Part shown: positions 17,822-26,415 of the stretch, one piece after another
How positions within the stretch are numbered: position 1 is the first letter of the stretch
Layout: each line of letters opens with the position of its first letter
Source of the DNA: Sedimenticola sp.
Lineage (GTDB): Bacteria > Pseudomonadota > Gammaproteobacteria > Chromatiales > Chromatiaceae
Assembly: GCA_011051655.1 (NCBI GenBank)
Contig: DRKS01000043.1
Coordinates: 1 to 38,703, forward strand
DNA: 38,703 nt
Direction of reading: 5' to 3'
The notes under the pieces: model-generated
The model's input: the letters and a program-made list of their open reading frames with translations, nothing else
Database searches by the model: none
What the model was told of the DNA's origin: nothing
Made by a program: the position numbers and the translations under genes

Positions 17822-19252
17822 ATGGATACCAATCGACTGACGCGCATCTCGGAATACGCCTGGCGCATCGAGCCCCACGGCAATATGCGGGTGCCGGCGG
17901 TGATCTATGGCGATGAGGCCCTGATCCGCGGCATGGACGAAAAGGTCTGTGAGCAGGCGGCCAACGTGGCCACCCTGCCGGGCATCGTCGGTCCCGCCTA
18001 TGCCATGCCAGACGCCCACTGGGGCTATGGTTTCCCCATCGGCGGCGTCGCCGCCTTCGACGCGGACAAGGGCGGCGTGGTCTCCGCCGGCGGCGTCGGC
18101 TTCGACATTTCCTGTGGCGTGCGGACCCTGCATACCGGCCTGCGCCGGGCGGATCTGGCGGGAAAAACAGAGCAACTGGCGGACGCGCTGTACCGGGAGA
18201 TCCCCGTCGGGGTGGGCAGTACCGGCCATATCCACCTCGATCGCGCCGACATGGACGCCATGCTCAGCGGCGGCGCCCGCTGGGCCGTTGACTCGGGCTT
18301 CGGCGAGGAGCGGGACCTGGACTACACGGAGGAGCGAGGCTGCATGGCGGGCGCCCGGCCCGGGGCGGTCTCGGATCACGCCAAGAAGCGCCAGCGCAAG
18401 GAGATGGGGACCCTCGGCTCCGGCAACCACTATCTCGAAGTGCAGGAGGTGGCCCGGCTCTACGATACCGAAGCCGCCTCCCGCTTCGGGATCGCGGAGG
18501 GGGACCTGCTGGTCAGCATCCACTGCGGCTCCCGCGGCCTGGGGCACCAGATCGGAACGGAGTACCTGGCGCAGATGGTCTCCACCGCCGGCAGCTATGG
18601 CATCGAACTGGCGGATCGAGAGCTTGCCTGCGCCCCCATCCACTCGGCGGTGGGGGAACGCTACCTGGGCGCCATGCGCGCGGCCATCAACTGCGCCCTG
18701 GCCAACCGCCAGATCATCACCCACCTGACCCGGCAGGTGTTCGCATCCCTGTTTCCCCAGGCCGGACTCGAGCTGCTGTACGATGTCTCCCACAACACCT
18801 GCAAGCTGGAAACCCATACCATCGAAGGCCGGCCCAGGGAGGTCTACGTCCACCGCAAGGGGGCGACCCGCGCCTTCGGTCCCGGCCATCCCGAACTGCC
18901 CGGGCCCTATCGCGAGACGGGCCAGCCGGTATTGATCGGGGGCTCCATGGGCACCGCCTCCTATATCCTGGCGGGCAACGCCGGCAATGAGGCGCTCTCC
19001 TACGCCTCGGCCTGCCATGGCGCGGGACGCAGCATGAGCCGGCGCAAGGCGACCAAGACCTGGCGCGGGAAGGAGGTGATCAGGGCCCTGGCCGAACAGG
19101 GCGTCGTCGTGCGCAGCCCCTCCTGGCGGGGGGTGGCGGAAGAGGCCCCCGGGGCCTACAAGGATGTCAACGCGGTGGTGGAAGCGACCGACAAGGCGGG
19201 GCTGGCGCGCCGGGTCGCCAGGCTGACGCCGCTGCTGTGCATCAAGGGATAG
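17822..19252 (+). CDS. rtcB: RNA-splicing ligase RtcB
   Basis: A 476-residue GTP- and metal-dependent ligase joining 2',3'-cyclic phosphate or 3'-phosphate RNA ends to 5'-OH ends. Motifs are MPDAHWGYGFPIGGVAAFD, the metal site GVGFDISCGVRTL, LGSGNHYLEVQEV, ISIHCGSRGLGHQIG-like residues, LLYDVSHNTCKLE, and YASACHGAGRSMSRR containing the guanylylated-histidine region. Full length. The preceding ribosome site is AAGGAG. The pair could repair cleaved tRNA or rRNA after stress; the usual RtcA/RtcR partners are not in the window. Confidence 0.96.
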   Translation: MDTNRLTRISEYAWRIEPHGNMRVPAVIYGDEALIRGMDEKVCEQAANVATLPGIVGPAYAMPDAHWGYGFPIGGVAAFDADKGGVVSAGGVGFDISCGVRTLHTGLRRADLAGKTEQLADALYREIPVGVGSTGHIHLDRADMDAMLSGGARWAVDSGFGEERDLDYTEERGCMAGARPGAVSDHAKKRQRKEMGTLGSGNHYLEVQEVARLYDTEAASRFGIAEGDLLVSIHCGSRGLGHQIGTEYLAQMVSTAGSYGIELADRELACAPIHSAVGERYLGAMRAAINCALANRQIITHLTRQVFASLFPQAGLELLYDVSHNTCKLETHTIEGRPREVYVHRKGATRAFGPGHPELPGPYRETGQPVLIGGSMGTASYILAGNAGNEALSYASACHGAGRSMSRRKATKTWRGKEVIRALAEQGVVVRSPSWRGVAEEAPGAYKDVNAVVEATDKAGLARRVARLTPLLCIKG

Positions 19253-19259
19253 CCGTGGC

Positions 19260-19781
19260 TCACGGCTTGAACTCCACCTCCACGCCGCCGCCCTGCTCCC
19301 GGCCGTAGATCTCCTCCATGTCCTGAACCCTGCCGCTCTCCAGCTCCTCGGGGAGGGCATCGCGCACGTCGGTGATCACCAGGTCCACCCTGAGGGTGAG
19401 ACCCGCCAGGGGGTTGTTGGCGTCCAGGGTGACGGTCTCCTCGTCGAAATCGATAATCTTGATGGGGGTGCGGCTGTTGCCCTTGCTGCTCTTCAGCAAT
19501 ACCCCGACCTCGATCTCACCGGGGATCCTGATATGGCTGCGCGGCACCTTCTTGACCAGGCTCTCGTCACGCCGGCCGTAGGCCTGCTCCGGGGTCAGGG
19601 TAACCTTCAGCCGCTCCCCCATATTTCGTCCCTCGAGGGCCTCCTCGAGGGCCGGGAAGATGGCGCCCCGGCCCTGAATGAAGGAGAACTCCCTGGCGTG
19701 ATCGGTGGTGTCGACCACCCGGCCTTCGTCATCGGTGGTGGTGTATTCGAGGGTGACGACTTTGTCTTTGGTGACTTGCAT
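19260..19781 (-). CDS. FKBP-type peptidyl-prolyl isomerase, SlyD-like
   Basis: A 173-residue protein with the split FKBP fold of SlyD: VTLEYTTTDDEGRVVDTT, FIQGRGAIFPALEEALEG, an inserted IF chaperone domain (about 65-130), and LDANNPLAGLTLRVDLVITDVRDA. It catalyses proline isomerisation and has holdase activity. It lacks the His/Cys-rich metal-binding tail of E. coli SlyD, having instead EEIYGREQGGGVEVEFKP. It is convergent with rtcB, with only a 7-base gap. Confidence 0.93.
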   Translation of the reverse strand: MQVTKDKVVTLEYTTTDDEGRVVDTTDHAREFSFIQGRGAIFPALEEALEGRNMGERLKVTLTPEQAYGRRDESLVKKVPRSHIRIPGEIEVGVLLKSSKGNSRTPIKIIDFDEETVTLDANNPLAGLTLRVDLVITDVRDALPEELESGRVQDMEEIYGREQGGGVEVEFKP

Positions 19782-19848
19782 GACTGAGATCCGCGAAAAA
19801 AATTGGCCTGCTATTCTACGTTCCTTCCAGATTTAAATCAGCGGCGGC

Positions 19849-20235
19849 TCAATCCTCACAGGAGCAGCCGTGCTGAATCAAGCCCTCCTGCAGATAGTCC
19901 GCCACCAACGGATGGGCGAGCAGGTATTGGGCCGTATGGTCGGTAAGCTGGTCGGCGGCGTCATTGACCGCACCATCCCAGTCACCAAGATCATAGTCGC
20001 CGCGCCCGAGCCACATCAACGCCACCAGCTCCGCCTCCTGGTCCGGCTCCAGGTCCGCGATCACGGCCTCGACCTCCTGGACACAAAGGTCGTCGGCATG
20101 GTCCGCCAGCACCTGGAGCGCCCAGTCATCGGCCGGGCTCAATGGCGCCTCGGGGATGACCACTTCCTCTTTGGCCTGAAACTCCCGCGCCTTTGCAATA
20201 ATGAAACACACAGTTTCCGGATTGATGTTCAACAT
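19849..20235 (-). CDS. DUF3775 domain protein
   Basis: A 128-residue acidic protein with the DUF3775 layout: LNINPETVCFIIAKAREFQAKEE at the start, LVALMWLGRGDYD in the middle, and TAQYLLAHPLVADYLQEGL near the end, finishing in a Cys pair (GCSCED). The family is uncharacterised. It has a strong AAGGAG site. It is divergent from the amino-acid dehydrogenase gene, with starts close together, so shared control is possible. Confidence 0.88.
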   Translation of the reverse strand: MLNINPETVCFIIAKAREFQAKEEVVIPEAPLSPADDWALQVLADHADDLCVQEVEAVIADLEPDQEAELVALMWLGRGDYDLGDWDGAVNDAADQLTDHTAQYLLAHPLVADYLQEGLIQHGCSCED

Positions 20236-20239
20236 GGCT

Positions 20240-20259
20240 CCTCCTTATCATAAAGGAGG
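20240..20259. promoter_or_regulatory. Mirror-image ribosome sites of two divergent genes
   Basis: CCTCCTT (20240-20246) and AAGGAGG (20253-20259) form an inverted repeat with a six-base loop. The left arm read on the minus strand is the Shine-Dalgarno of the DUF3775 gene; the right arm is a plus-strand Shine-Dalgarno 14-15 bases before an ATG at 20275. If transcribed through, each message could hide its own ribosome site in a hairpin. Confidence 0.5.
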
Positions 20260-20298
20260 GTATAGTACCTAAAAATGAAGCGAATTGCGGAGCAGGGT

Positions 20299-21411
20299 AT
20301 GGAAGAGATCTATGATTTTGCCGATGAGCTGGGCCCCCTCAAGGTGATTCACGTGCATGAGCCTTCCGTGGGCCTGAAGGCGGTGCTGGTGGTGGACAAC
20401 GTGGCCAAGGGGCCGTCCATCGGCGGCATTCGCATGGCGGCGGACGTGACCACCGAAGAGTGCATGCGGCTGGCGCGCGCCATGACCTTCAAGAACGCCG
20501 CGGCCGGCCTGCCCCATGGCGGCGGGAAGATCGTGATCTGGGGCGATCCCGGGATGCCGGGGGAGAAAAAGGAGGTCCTCATGCGCGCCCTGGCCAACTC
20601 TCTCAGGGAGGTGGAACAGTATGTCTTCGCACCGGACATGGGCACCGACGAGGAGTGCATGGCCTGGATCAAGGACGAGGTGGACCGGGTGGTGGCGCTG
20701 CCCCGCGAGGTGGGCGGCATCCCCCTGGATGAGATCGGGGCCACCGGCTTCGGGCTGAGTCATGTGGTCGAGGTGGCGCTGGAGCAGTGCGATTTCGACA
20801 TCCAGGGCGCCCGCGTCGTGGTCCAGGGCTTCGGCGCCGTCGGCAGGGCCGCGGCCCGCTTTCTGACGGAAAAGGGCGCGGTGCTGGTGGGCGCGGCGGA
20901 TTCCAAAGGGACGATTCACAATCCCGAAGGGCTCGACGTCACGGCGCTGACCGGGCTCAAACAGGCCGGCCACAGCGTCACCAACTACGCCAGGGGCGAG
21001 GCGCTGGATCGCGACGCGGTGATCGGCATCCCCTGCGACATCTGGATCCCGGCGGCCCGTCCCGACGTGGTGCACGAGGACAACGTGCAGCGGCTGGACA
21101 CCCGCCTGGTGGTGCAGGGGGCGAACATCCCCTTCACCACCACCGCGGAGAAGATCCTGCATGAAAAGGGGGTGCTCTGCGTGCCGGATTTCATCGCCAA
21201 CGCCGGCGGCGTGATCTGCGCCGCCATGGAGTATCATGGCGCCAGCGAGAGCGCCGCCCTTCAGACCATCGAGGACAAGGTGCGCAGGAATACGGCGCTG
21301 GTGCTGGAAGCGTCCAAAAGCCAGGGCATCCTGCCACGGCAGGCGGCGGTGGACCTCGCCCGCCGGCGGGTGGAGAAGGCCATGAGCTTCCGGCGGTGGA
21401 ATCTGTTTTAG
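20299..21411 (+). CDS. Glu/Leu/Phe/Val dehydrogenase
   Basis: About 370 residues from the ATG at 20299, which has GGAG 6 bases upstream. An ATG at 20275 would add eight residues and has a distant ribosome site. The enzyme oxidatively deaminates an amino acid to a 2-oxoacid with NAD(P). The catalytic lysine region reads AAGLPHGGGKIVIWGDP, which is leucine-dehydrogenase-like, while APDMGTDEECMAWIKDE is glutamate-dehydrogenase-like. VVVQGFGAVGRAAARFL is the Rossmann loop. Length is nearer leucine dehydrogenase (about 365). Substrate is therefore unresolved. A 2-oxoacid oxidoreductase follows, suggesting its 2-oxoacid product is handed on. Confidence 0.9.
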   Translation: MEEIYDFADELGPLKVIHVHEPSVGLKAVLVVDNVAKGPSIGGIRMAADVTTEECMRLARAMTFKNAAAGLPHGGGKIVIWGDPGMPGEKKEVLMRALANSLREVEQYVFAPDMGTDEECMAWIKDEVDRVVALPREVGGIPLDEIGATGFGLSHVVEVALEQCDFDIQGARVVVQGFGAVGRAAARFLTEKGAVLVGAADSKGTIHNPEGLDVTALTGLKQAGHSVTNYARGEALDRDAVIGIPCDIWIPAARPDVVHEDNVQRLDTRLVVQGANIPFTTTAEKILHEKGVLCVPDFIANAGGVICAAMEYHGASESAALQTIEDKVRRNTALVLEASKSQGILPRQAAVDLARRRVEKAMSFRRWNLF

Positions 21412-21443
21412 GGCCTGTTAACACTAATCCAATAGGCCCTAAA
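21407..21443 (+). terminator. Hairpin after the dehydrogenase gene, attenuator-like
   Basis: TTTAGGGCCT and AGGCCCTAAA (ten perfect pairs) flank a 17-base loop and begin within the dehydrogenase stop. No U-tract follows, so this is more likely an mRNA-processing or stabilising stem, or a weak terminator, ahead of the oxidoreductase operon. Confidence 0.4.
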
Positions 21444-21488
21444 CAAAGGATGTGGCTTACAACCAAACCCCAGAAGGAGGAACCAGGG

Positions 21489-22421
21489 ATGTATCGCATC
21501 CGCTTCCATGGACGCGGCGGCCAGGGCATGAAGACGGCGAGCCGCATTCTCGGTACGGCCTTTTTCCTGGAGGGCTTCGAGGTACAGGATGCGCCGCGCT
21601 ATGGCGCCGAGCGCCGCGGCGCACCCATCTTCGCCTATGTGCGCGCCTCCCGCTCCCCCATCCACGAGCGCGGCATCATTCGTCATCCGGACCTGGTCAT
21701 CGTCGCCGATGACAGCCTGGTTCCGGTACCCGCGGCCGGCGTGCTGGCGGGCGTCACCGGCGATACCCTCCTGCTGATCAGCACCACGGAGACGGCCGCA
21801 ACCTGGCGGGACCGGCTCAACCTCGGGGACGCCGTTCTCACACTGCCGGCCCCGCCGGAGGTGGAGGACCGGCTGGAGCTGCGTTTTGCAGGCGCCGCCT
21901 GCGCGGGGGCGGCCGCGCGGCTCACCGGCGTCATCTCCGAGGCCTCACTGGAGCAGGCGCTACAGGAAGAGCTGGCGGGACTGCCCGCCGGAGTCGTGGA
22001 AAAGAACCGGGAAAAGGCCCTCGAAGGCTATGCCCTCATGGCCGCACACGAGGGCCGGGTAAAGGCGGGCGCAAAGGTCTCGGCCAGGGCCTACAGCGCC
22101 CCGGACTGGATCGATCTCGCCTTCGAAAAGGCGCGCATTTCGGCCCCGGCCATTCATGCCGCCCTTACCAGCGAAAAAATGCCCACCGGGCTGTGGCGCA
22201 CCATGAGGCCGGTCATCGACCGGGAACATTGCAAGCGCTGCTGGTGGATCTGCAGCAGTTCCTGTCCCGACGGGGTGATCGATATCGATGCCGAAAACCA
22301 TCCCCGGATCGACTACGAACACTGCAAGGGCTGCCTCACCTGTGTAACGGTATGCCCCTCCCACGCCATCCGGGCCGTTCCCGAGCACCAGGCGGTCACG
22401 GCAGAGGAGACCGGAGCATGA
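21489..22421 (+). CDS. 2-oxoacid:acceptor oxidoreductase, fused gamma-delta subunit
   Basis: 310 residues. The gamma domain (about 1-180) begins YRIRFHGRGGQGMKTASRIL with the GRGGQG loop and contains DAPRYGAERRGAP. The delta domain at the C-terminus carries two 4Fe-4S motifs: CKRCWWICSSSCP (C-x2-C-x3-C-x3-C, slightly irregular) and CKGCLTCVTVCP (classic). Such proteins pass electrons from the TPP-bound 2-oxoacid to ferredoxin. The start has a strong AAGGAGGAA site; an upstream in-frame extension is not family-like. Its stop overlaps the alpha-subunit start. Confidence 0.92.
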   Translation: MYRIRFHGRGGQGMKTASRILGTAFFLEGFEVQDAPRYGAERRGAPIFAYVRASRSPIHERGIIRHPDLVIVADDSLVPVPAAGVLAGVTGDTLLLISTTETAATWRDRLNLGDAVLTLPAPPEVEDRLELRFAGAACAGAAARLTGVISEASLEQALQEELAGLPAGVVEKNREKALEGYALMAAHEGRVKAGAKVSARAYSAPDWIDLAFEKARISAPAIHAALTSEKMPTGLWRTMRPVIDREHCKRCWWICSSSCPDGVIDIDAENHPRIDYEHCKGCLTCVTVCPSHAIRAVPEHQAVTAEETGA

Positions 22422-23665
22422 TGCGCAAACTCCTTACCGGCAACGGCGCGGCGGCCTGGAGCGCAAGGCTCGCCCGGGCGGACTACATCCCCGCCTTTCC
22501 CATCACGCCCCAGACCGAGATCGTCGAGACCCTGGGGAACTGGATCGATAACGAACAGCTGCCGGCGCGCATGGTGACCCTGGAGTCCGAGCACTCCATG
22601 ATCACCGCCGCCGGCGCGGCCGCCGCCACCGGGGTGCGGGTCTTCAGCGCCACCTCCAGCCAGGGCCTGCTCTACGCCATGGAGATGCTCTATACCGTGG
22701 CGGGCTGGCGGGCGCCTTTCGTGCTGGTCAACGTCTCGCGCGGGCTGGCCGCCCCCATCACCCTGGAGCCGGATCACAACGACATCATGGCGGCGCGGGA
22801 CAGCGGTTTTCTGCAGATCCACTGCGCCGACTGCCAGGAGGTGCTGGACAGCGTGCTCATGGCCTACCGGCTGGGCGAAGACGAGCGGGTCAGGCTCCCT
22901 GTCATGGTCAATCAGGATGGCTTCTACCTCTCCTTCACCCGTGAACCGGTGGACATCCCGGATCCCGGGGCCGCGGCGCGCTTTCTGCCGGATTATGACC
23001 CGGAGAATATCCGTTTCCGCGCCAGCGCCCCCGTCAGCCAGGCGGTGGCGGTGCTGGGCGGCGCACCCTATTCCTACTTTCGCTACGAAAGCCATCTGGC
23101 GGCCCGGCAGGCATTGGAGGTCTATGACGAGGTGGCCGCGGATTTCGAGGCCGAATTCGGGCGCAAACGCGAGGCCCTGGAGGCCTACCGCACCGAAGAC
23201 GCCGAGTATCTGTTCGTGCAGCTTGGCTCTTTCGCCACCAAGGCCAGGGAGGCGGTGGACCGCCTGAGGGAGGCCGGCTGGGCCGTGGGGCTGCTGCGCC
23301 CGCGGCTTTTCCGCCCGCTGCCGGAGGAGAAGATACGCCAGGCCCTCGCCGGCAGGAAAGGCGTGGCGGTGATCGACCAGAATCTATCCCCCGGACGCGG
23401 CGGCGTGCTGCATGCCGAACTCGCCTCCGTGCTGTTCGGCCACGCCGACATGCCCTCCATCCTGGTCAGCTTCATCGGCGGCCTGGGCGGCCGCGACATC
23501 AGCACCGAGGAGTTCTTCGAGATGGCCAGGGTCACGCGCCGGGCGGTGGAGGACGGGAAGGCGCCGCCACCCCGCCTGCTCTACACCGAAACGGAGCTGC
23601 GCGAGGTCCGCAAGCTCCAGGCCATCGCCAACGCGGAGCGTGCGGACCTGGAGAAAAAGCCATGA
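22418..23665 (+). CDS. 2-oxoacid:acceptor oxidoreductase alpha subunit
   Basis: 415 residues of the pyruvate/2-oxoisovalerate:ferredoxin oxidoreductase alpha type. Visible are GNGAAAWSARLARADYIPAFPITPQTEIVE, ESEHSMITAAGAAAATGVRVFSATSSQGLLYAMEML, and a C-terminal transketolase-like domain (LLRPRLFRPLPEEKIRQAL, AVIDQNLSPGRGG). The ATG at 22418 overlaps the gamma stop; the long in-frame extension upstream lies inside the gamma gene and is rejected. It overlaps the beta gene by four bases. Confidence 0.92.
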   Translation: MMRKLLTGNGAAAWSARLARADYIPAFPITPQTEIVETLGNWIDNEQLPARMVTLESEHSMITAAGAAAATGVRVFSATSSQGLLYAMEMLYTVAGWRAPFVLVNVSRGLAAPITLEPDHNDIMAARDSGFLQIHCADCQEVLDSVLMAYRLGEDERVRLPVMVNQDGFYLSFTREPVDIPDPGAAARFLPDYDPENIRFRASAPVSQAVAVLGGAPYSYFRYESHLAARQALEVYDEVAADFEAEFGRKREALEAYRTEDAEYLFVQLGSFATKAREAVDRLREAGWAVGLLRPRLFRPLPEEKIRQALAGRKGVAVIDQNLSPGRGGVLHAELASVLFGHADMPSILVSFIGGLGGRDISTEEFFEMARVTRRAVEDGKAPPPRLLYTETELREVRKLQAIANAERADLEKKP

Positions 23666-24579
23666 CCGAAACCCTGTTCAAACACATGCGCGACCTCCCC
23701 TCCAGCCACCTGCTCGGCACCGGCACCCCCACCTGCGCCGGTTGCGGAGGACTGCAGGCGCTGCACCAGATCTATGACGTATTCGGCGGGAAGACCGTGT
23801 TCGTCAACGCCGCCGGCTGCATGACCCTGCTCTCGGTCTACCCCTTCACCCCCTTCCGCGGCTCCTGGCTGTACACCGCCATGGCCTGTGCGCCGGCCGG
23901 CGCCCAGGGTATCCGCGATGCCCTGGATATCCTGCTGGAGAAGGGACAAATCAGTGCGGACGAGGATCTGCAAACCGTGGTTCTCACCGGTGACGGGGCC
24001 GCCTACGGCATGGGCCTGTCCGCCACCTCCAGCGCCATCGAGCGGGGACTGGACTTCATCTACCTCTGCTATGACAACGAGGGCTACGGCAATACCGGCC
24101 AGCAATACTCCGAGGCCACGCCTCACGCCGCACGCACCTCCACCAGTAAAGGCCCCCAAGGTTACCCGGGCAATAAGAAAGATCTGTTCTCCATCTGGGC
24201 TGCACATAAACCCCGTTATGTCGCCACCGTTATCGGGGCCGAGCCGCTGGATCTCGCGCGTAAGATCGAGAAGGCCAGGGAGATGCCGGGGCCACGCCTT
24301 ATCATTGCCCTTTCCCCCTGCCCCACCGGCTGGGATTTCAGCCCCGATGCGACCACTGACATCGGCCGTCTGGCGGTGCGCACGGGTATCTGGCCCCTCA
24401 AGGAATACGAAAACGGCAAGGTGGTGCACACCAGAATCCCGCGTAAACGCCTCCCGGTGGAGGACTACCTGAAGCGGCAGGGGCGCTTCTCCCACCTGTT
24501 CGAACCGGTGCGCAAGGAGGCGTTGCTGGCCGAGATACAGGGGCGGGTCGACGCCTATTGGGAAGGGATTGAGGGTTGA
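23662..24579 (+). CDS. 2-oxoacid:acceptor oxidoreductase beta subunit (TPP-binding)
   Basis: 305 residues with the TPP-binding motif GDGAAYGMGLSATSSAIERGLDFIYLCYDNEGYGNTG and the cluster/TPP region PTCAGCGGLQALHQI. The later segment ALSPCPTGWDF is also typical of pyruvate-type beta subunits. With the gamma-delta and alpha subunits it forms a complete CoA-acylating enzyme: 2-oxoacid + CoA + oxidised ferredoxin to acyl-CoA + CO2. The specific 2-oxoacid cannot be read from sequence. Confidence 0.93.
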   Translation: MTETLFKHMRDLPSSHLLGTGTPTCAGCGGLQALHQIYDVFGGKTVFVNAAGCMTLLSVYPFTPFRGSWLYTAMACAPAGAQGIRDALDILLEKGQISADEDLQTVVLTGDGAAYGMGLSATSSAIERGLDFIYLCYDNEGYGNTGQQYSEATPHAARTSTSKGPQGYPGNKKDLFSIWAAHKPRYVATVIGAEPLDLARKIEKAREMPGPRLIIALSPCPTGWDFSPDATTDIGRLAVRTGIWPLKEYENGKVVHTRIPRKRLPVEDYLKRQGRFSHLFEPVRKEALLAEIQGRVDAYWEGIEG

Positions 24580-24618
24580 GGGGGTTGGGGGAAGGGGGAT
24601 ATAAAAAGGCGACGAACA

Positions 24619-26328
24619 ATGACCACCACCTCAAAAAGCTACTACCACCGCGGCGGCGAAGAACCCTTGCTGGGCGCCACCATCCCCGAACATTTCGCCA
24701 GCGTGGCCGCACGCTTCCCGGACCGGGAGGCCATCGTCTCCATCCCCCAGAACCGCCGCCTCAGCTACGCCGGATTTTCCCGCCAGATCGATCAGGTGGC
24801 ACGGGGGCTGCTGGGAATGGGTTTCACCAAGGGTGACCGGGTCGGGATATGGTCCACCAACAACATCGAATGGGCGCTGTTGCAGATGGCCACCGCCCGG
24901 ATCGGGGTGATCCTGGTCAATATCAATCCGGCTTACCAGGTCAAGGAGCTGGCGTATGCGCTGCAACGCTCCGAGGTACAGGGGCTGTTTGTCATCCCCG
25001 CATTCCGAACCAGCAACTACACGGCCATGCTGGCAGAGCTGTTGCCCGAACTGAATACCGTGGCGCCAGACAGCCTGTCCAACGAGGCGTACCCCCACCT
25101 GCGGCGGATCATACTCTACGACCCGGCCGCACCGGAGGAGACGCAAAGGCCCCACCCCGGCTTGGGCGTTTGGAGCGATCTGCTGCAGGCGGCGCAATCC
25201 ATCTCCCAAAAGACGCTGGATGAGGTCAGCGCCTCTCTGGACAGGGACGACCCCATCAACATCCAGTACACCTCCGGCACCACAGGCTTTCCCAAGGCGG
25301 TGATGCTCAGCCATCACAATATCCTCAACAACGCCTGGTTCTCCGCCCAGGCCATGCACTTTTCCGAGAAGGACCGGCTCTGCATCCCGGTACCCTTCTA
25401 CCACTGCTTCGGCATGGTGCTGGCCAATCTGGTCTGCTTCGCCACCGGGGCCTGCGCCGTGATTCCCTGTGAGCACTTCGATGCCCTGGAAGTCCTCCAG
25501 GGGGTGGAGGCCGAGGGCTGCACCGCCATCCACGGCGTACCCACCATGTTCATCGCCGAGCTGGAGCATCCCCGCTTCGGCGAGTTCGATCTCTCCAGCC
25601 TGCGCACCGGCATCATGGCCGGCGCCCCCTGCCCGCCGGAGCTGATGACCCGGGTGATGGAGCGGATGCATTGCCGTGAGATCCTCATCGGCTACGGCGA
25701 GACCGAGGCCTCCCCCCTCAGCCACCTGACCACCCGGGACGACAGCTTCGAGCGCCGCACCGAGACCGTCGGCCATAACCTGCCCCACCAGGAGGTCAAG
25801 GTGGTGGACACGGAGAGCGGCCAGACAGTAGCACTGGGCGAAATCGGCGAGATCTGCTTCCGCGGCTATCACATCATGCAGGGTTACTATGGCGATCCCG
25901 AGGCCACCGCCAAGGCCGTCGACCCCCGGGGCTGGCTGCACTCCGGCGATCTCGGCACCATGGATAAAGACGGCTACCTGCGTATTACCGGCCGCCTGAA
26001 GGAGATGATCATCCGCGGCGGCGAAAACATCTATCCCCGCGAGATCGAGGATTTCCTCTTCACCCACCCCAAGGTGGCCGAGGTGGCCGTGTTCGGGATA
26101 CCGGACGAATTCTACGGCGAGGAGGTCATGGCCTGGATCCAGCTCCACGCCGGCGAGACCGCCACACAAGAGGAGATACGGGAATTCTGCAAGGGCAGGA
26201 TCGCCCATTTCAAAATCCCGAAGTACATCTGGTTCGTCGATGAATTCCCCTTGACGGTCACCGGCAAGCTGCAGAAATTCCGTATGCGCGAGATCGCTGT
26301 GGAGAAAATGAAACAGCAGCGCCAATAA
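24619..26328 (+). CDS. AMP-binding acyl-CoA ligase
   Basis: 569 residues of the ANL superfamily: P-loop YTSGTTGFPKAVMLSHHN near 216, motif GYGETEASPLSH, the hinge GWLHSGDLGTMDKDGYLRITGRLKEMIIRGGENIYPREIE, and the C-terminal catalytic lysine region LTVTGKLQKFRMRE. The protein resembles medium/long-chain fatty acyl-CoA ligases. It follows the oxidoreductase operon by 39 bases. A role in activating the acid whose CoA ester the oxidoreductase makes or uses is inference. Confidence 0.92.
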   Translation: MTTTSKSYYHRGGEEPLLGATIPEHFASVAARFPDREAIVSIPQNRRLSYAGFSRQIDQVARGLLGMGFTKGDRVGIWSTNNIEWALLQMATARIGVILVNINPAYQVKELAYALQRSEVQGLFVIPAFRTSNYTAMLAELLPELNTVAPDSLSNEAYPHLRRIILYDPAAPEETQRPHPGLGVWSDLLQAAQSISQKTLDEVSASLDRDDPINIQYTSGTTGFPKAVMLSHHNILNNAWFSAQAMHFSEKDRLCIPVPFYHCFGMVLANLVCFATGACAVIPCEHFDALEVLQGVEAEGCTAIHGVPTMFIAELEHPRFGEFDLSSLRTGIMAGAPCPPELMTRVMERMHCREILIGYGETEASPLSHLTTRDDSFERRTETVGHNLPHQEVKVVDTESGQTVALGEIGEICFRGYHIMQGYYGDPEATAKAVDPRGWLHSGDLGTMDKDGYLRITGRLKEMIIRGGENIYPREIEDFLFTHPKVAEVAVFGIPDEFYGEEVMAWIQLHAGETATQEEIREFCKGRIAHFKIPKYIWFVDEFPLTVTGKLQKFRMREIAVEKMKQQRQ

Positions 26329-26415
26329 ACCAAAATCCCCTTGCCACCAAACTGCCAACTGCACCCGGGAATTCTTGCCCTTTCTTGGTGATCCTCAAAC
26401 TCATTTTTTACCGAC

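Noticed and set aside
26329-26415. Terminator between the convergent acyl-CoA ligase and MFS genes
   Set aside because: No inverted repeat with a U-tract could be found by eye, only an isolated run of six T on the plus strand.
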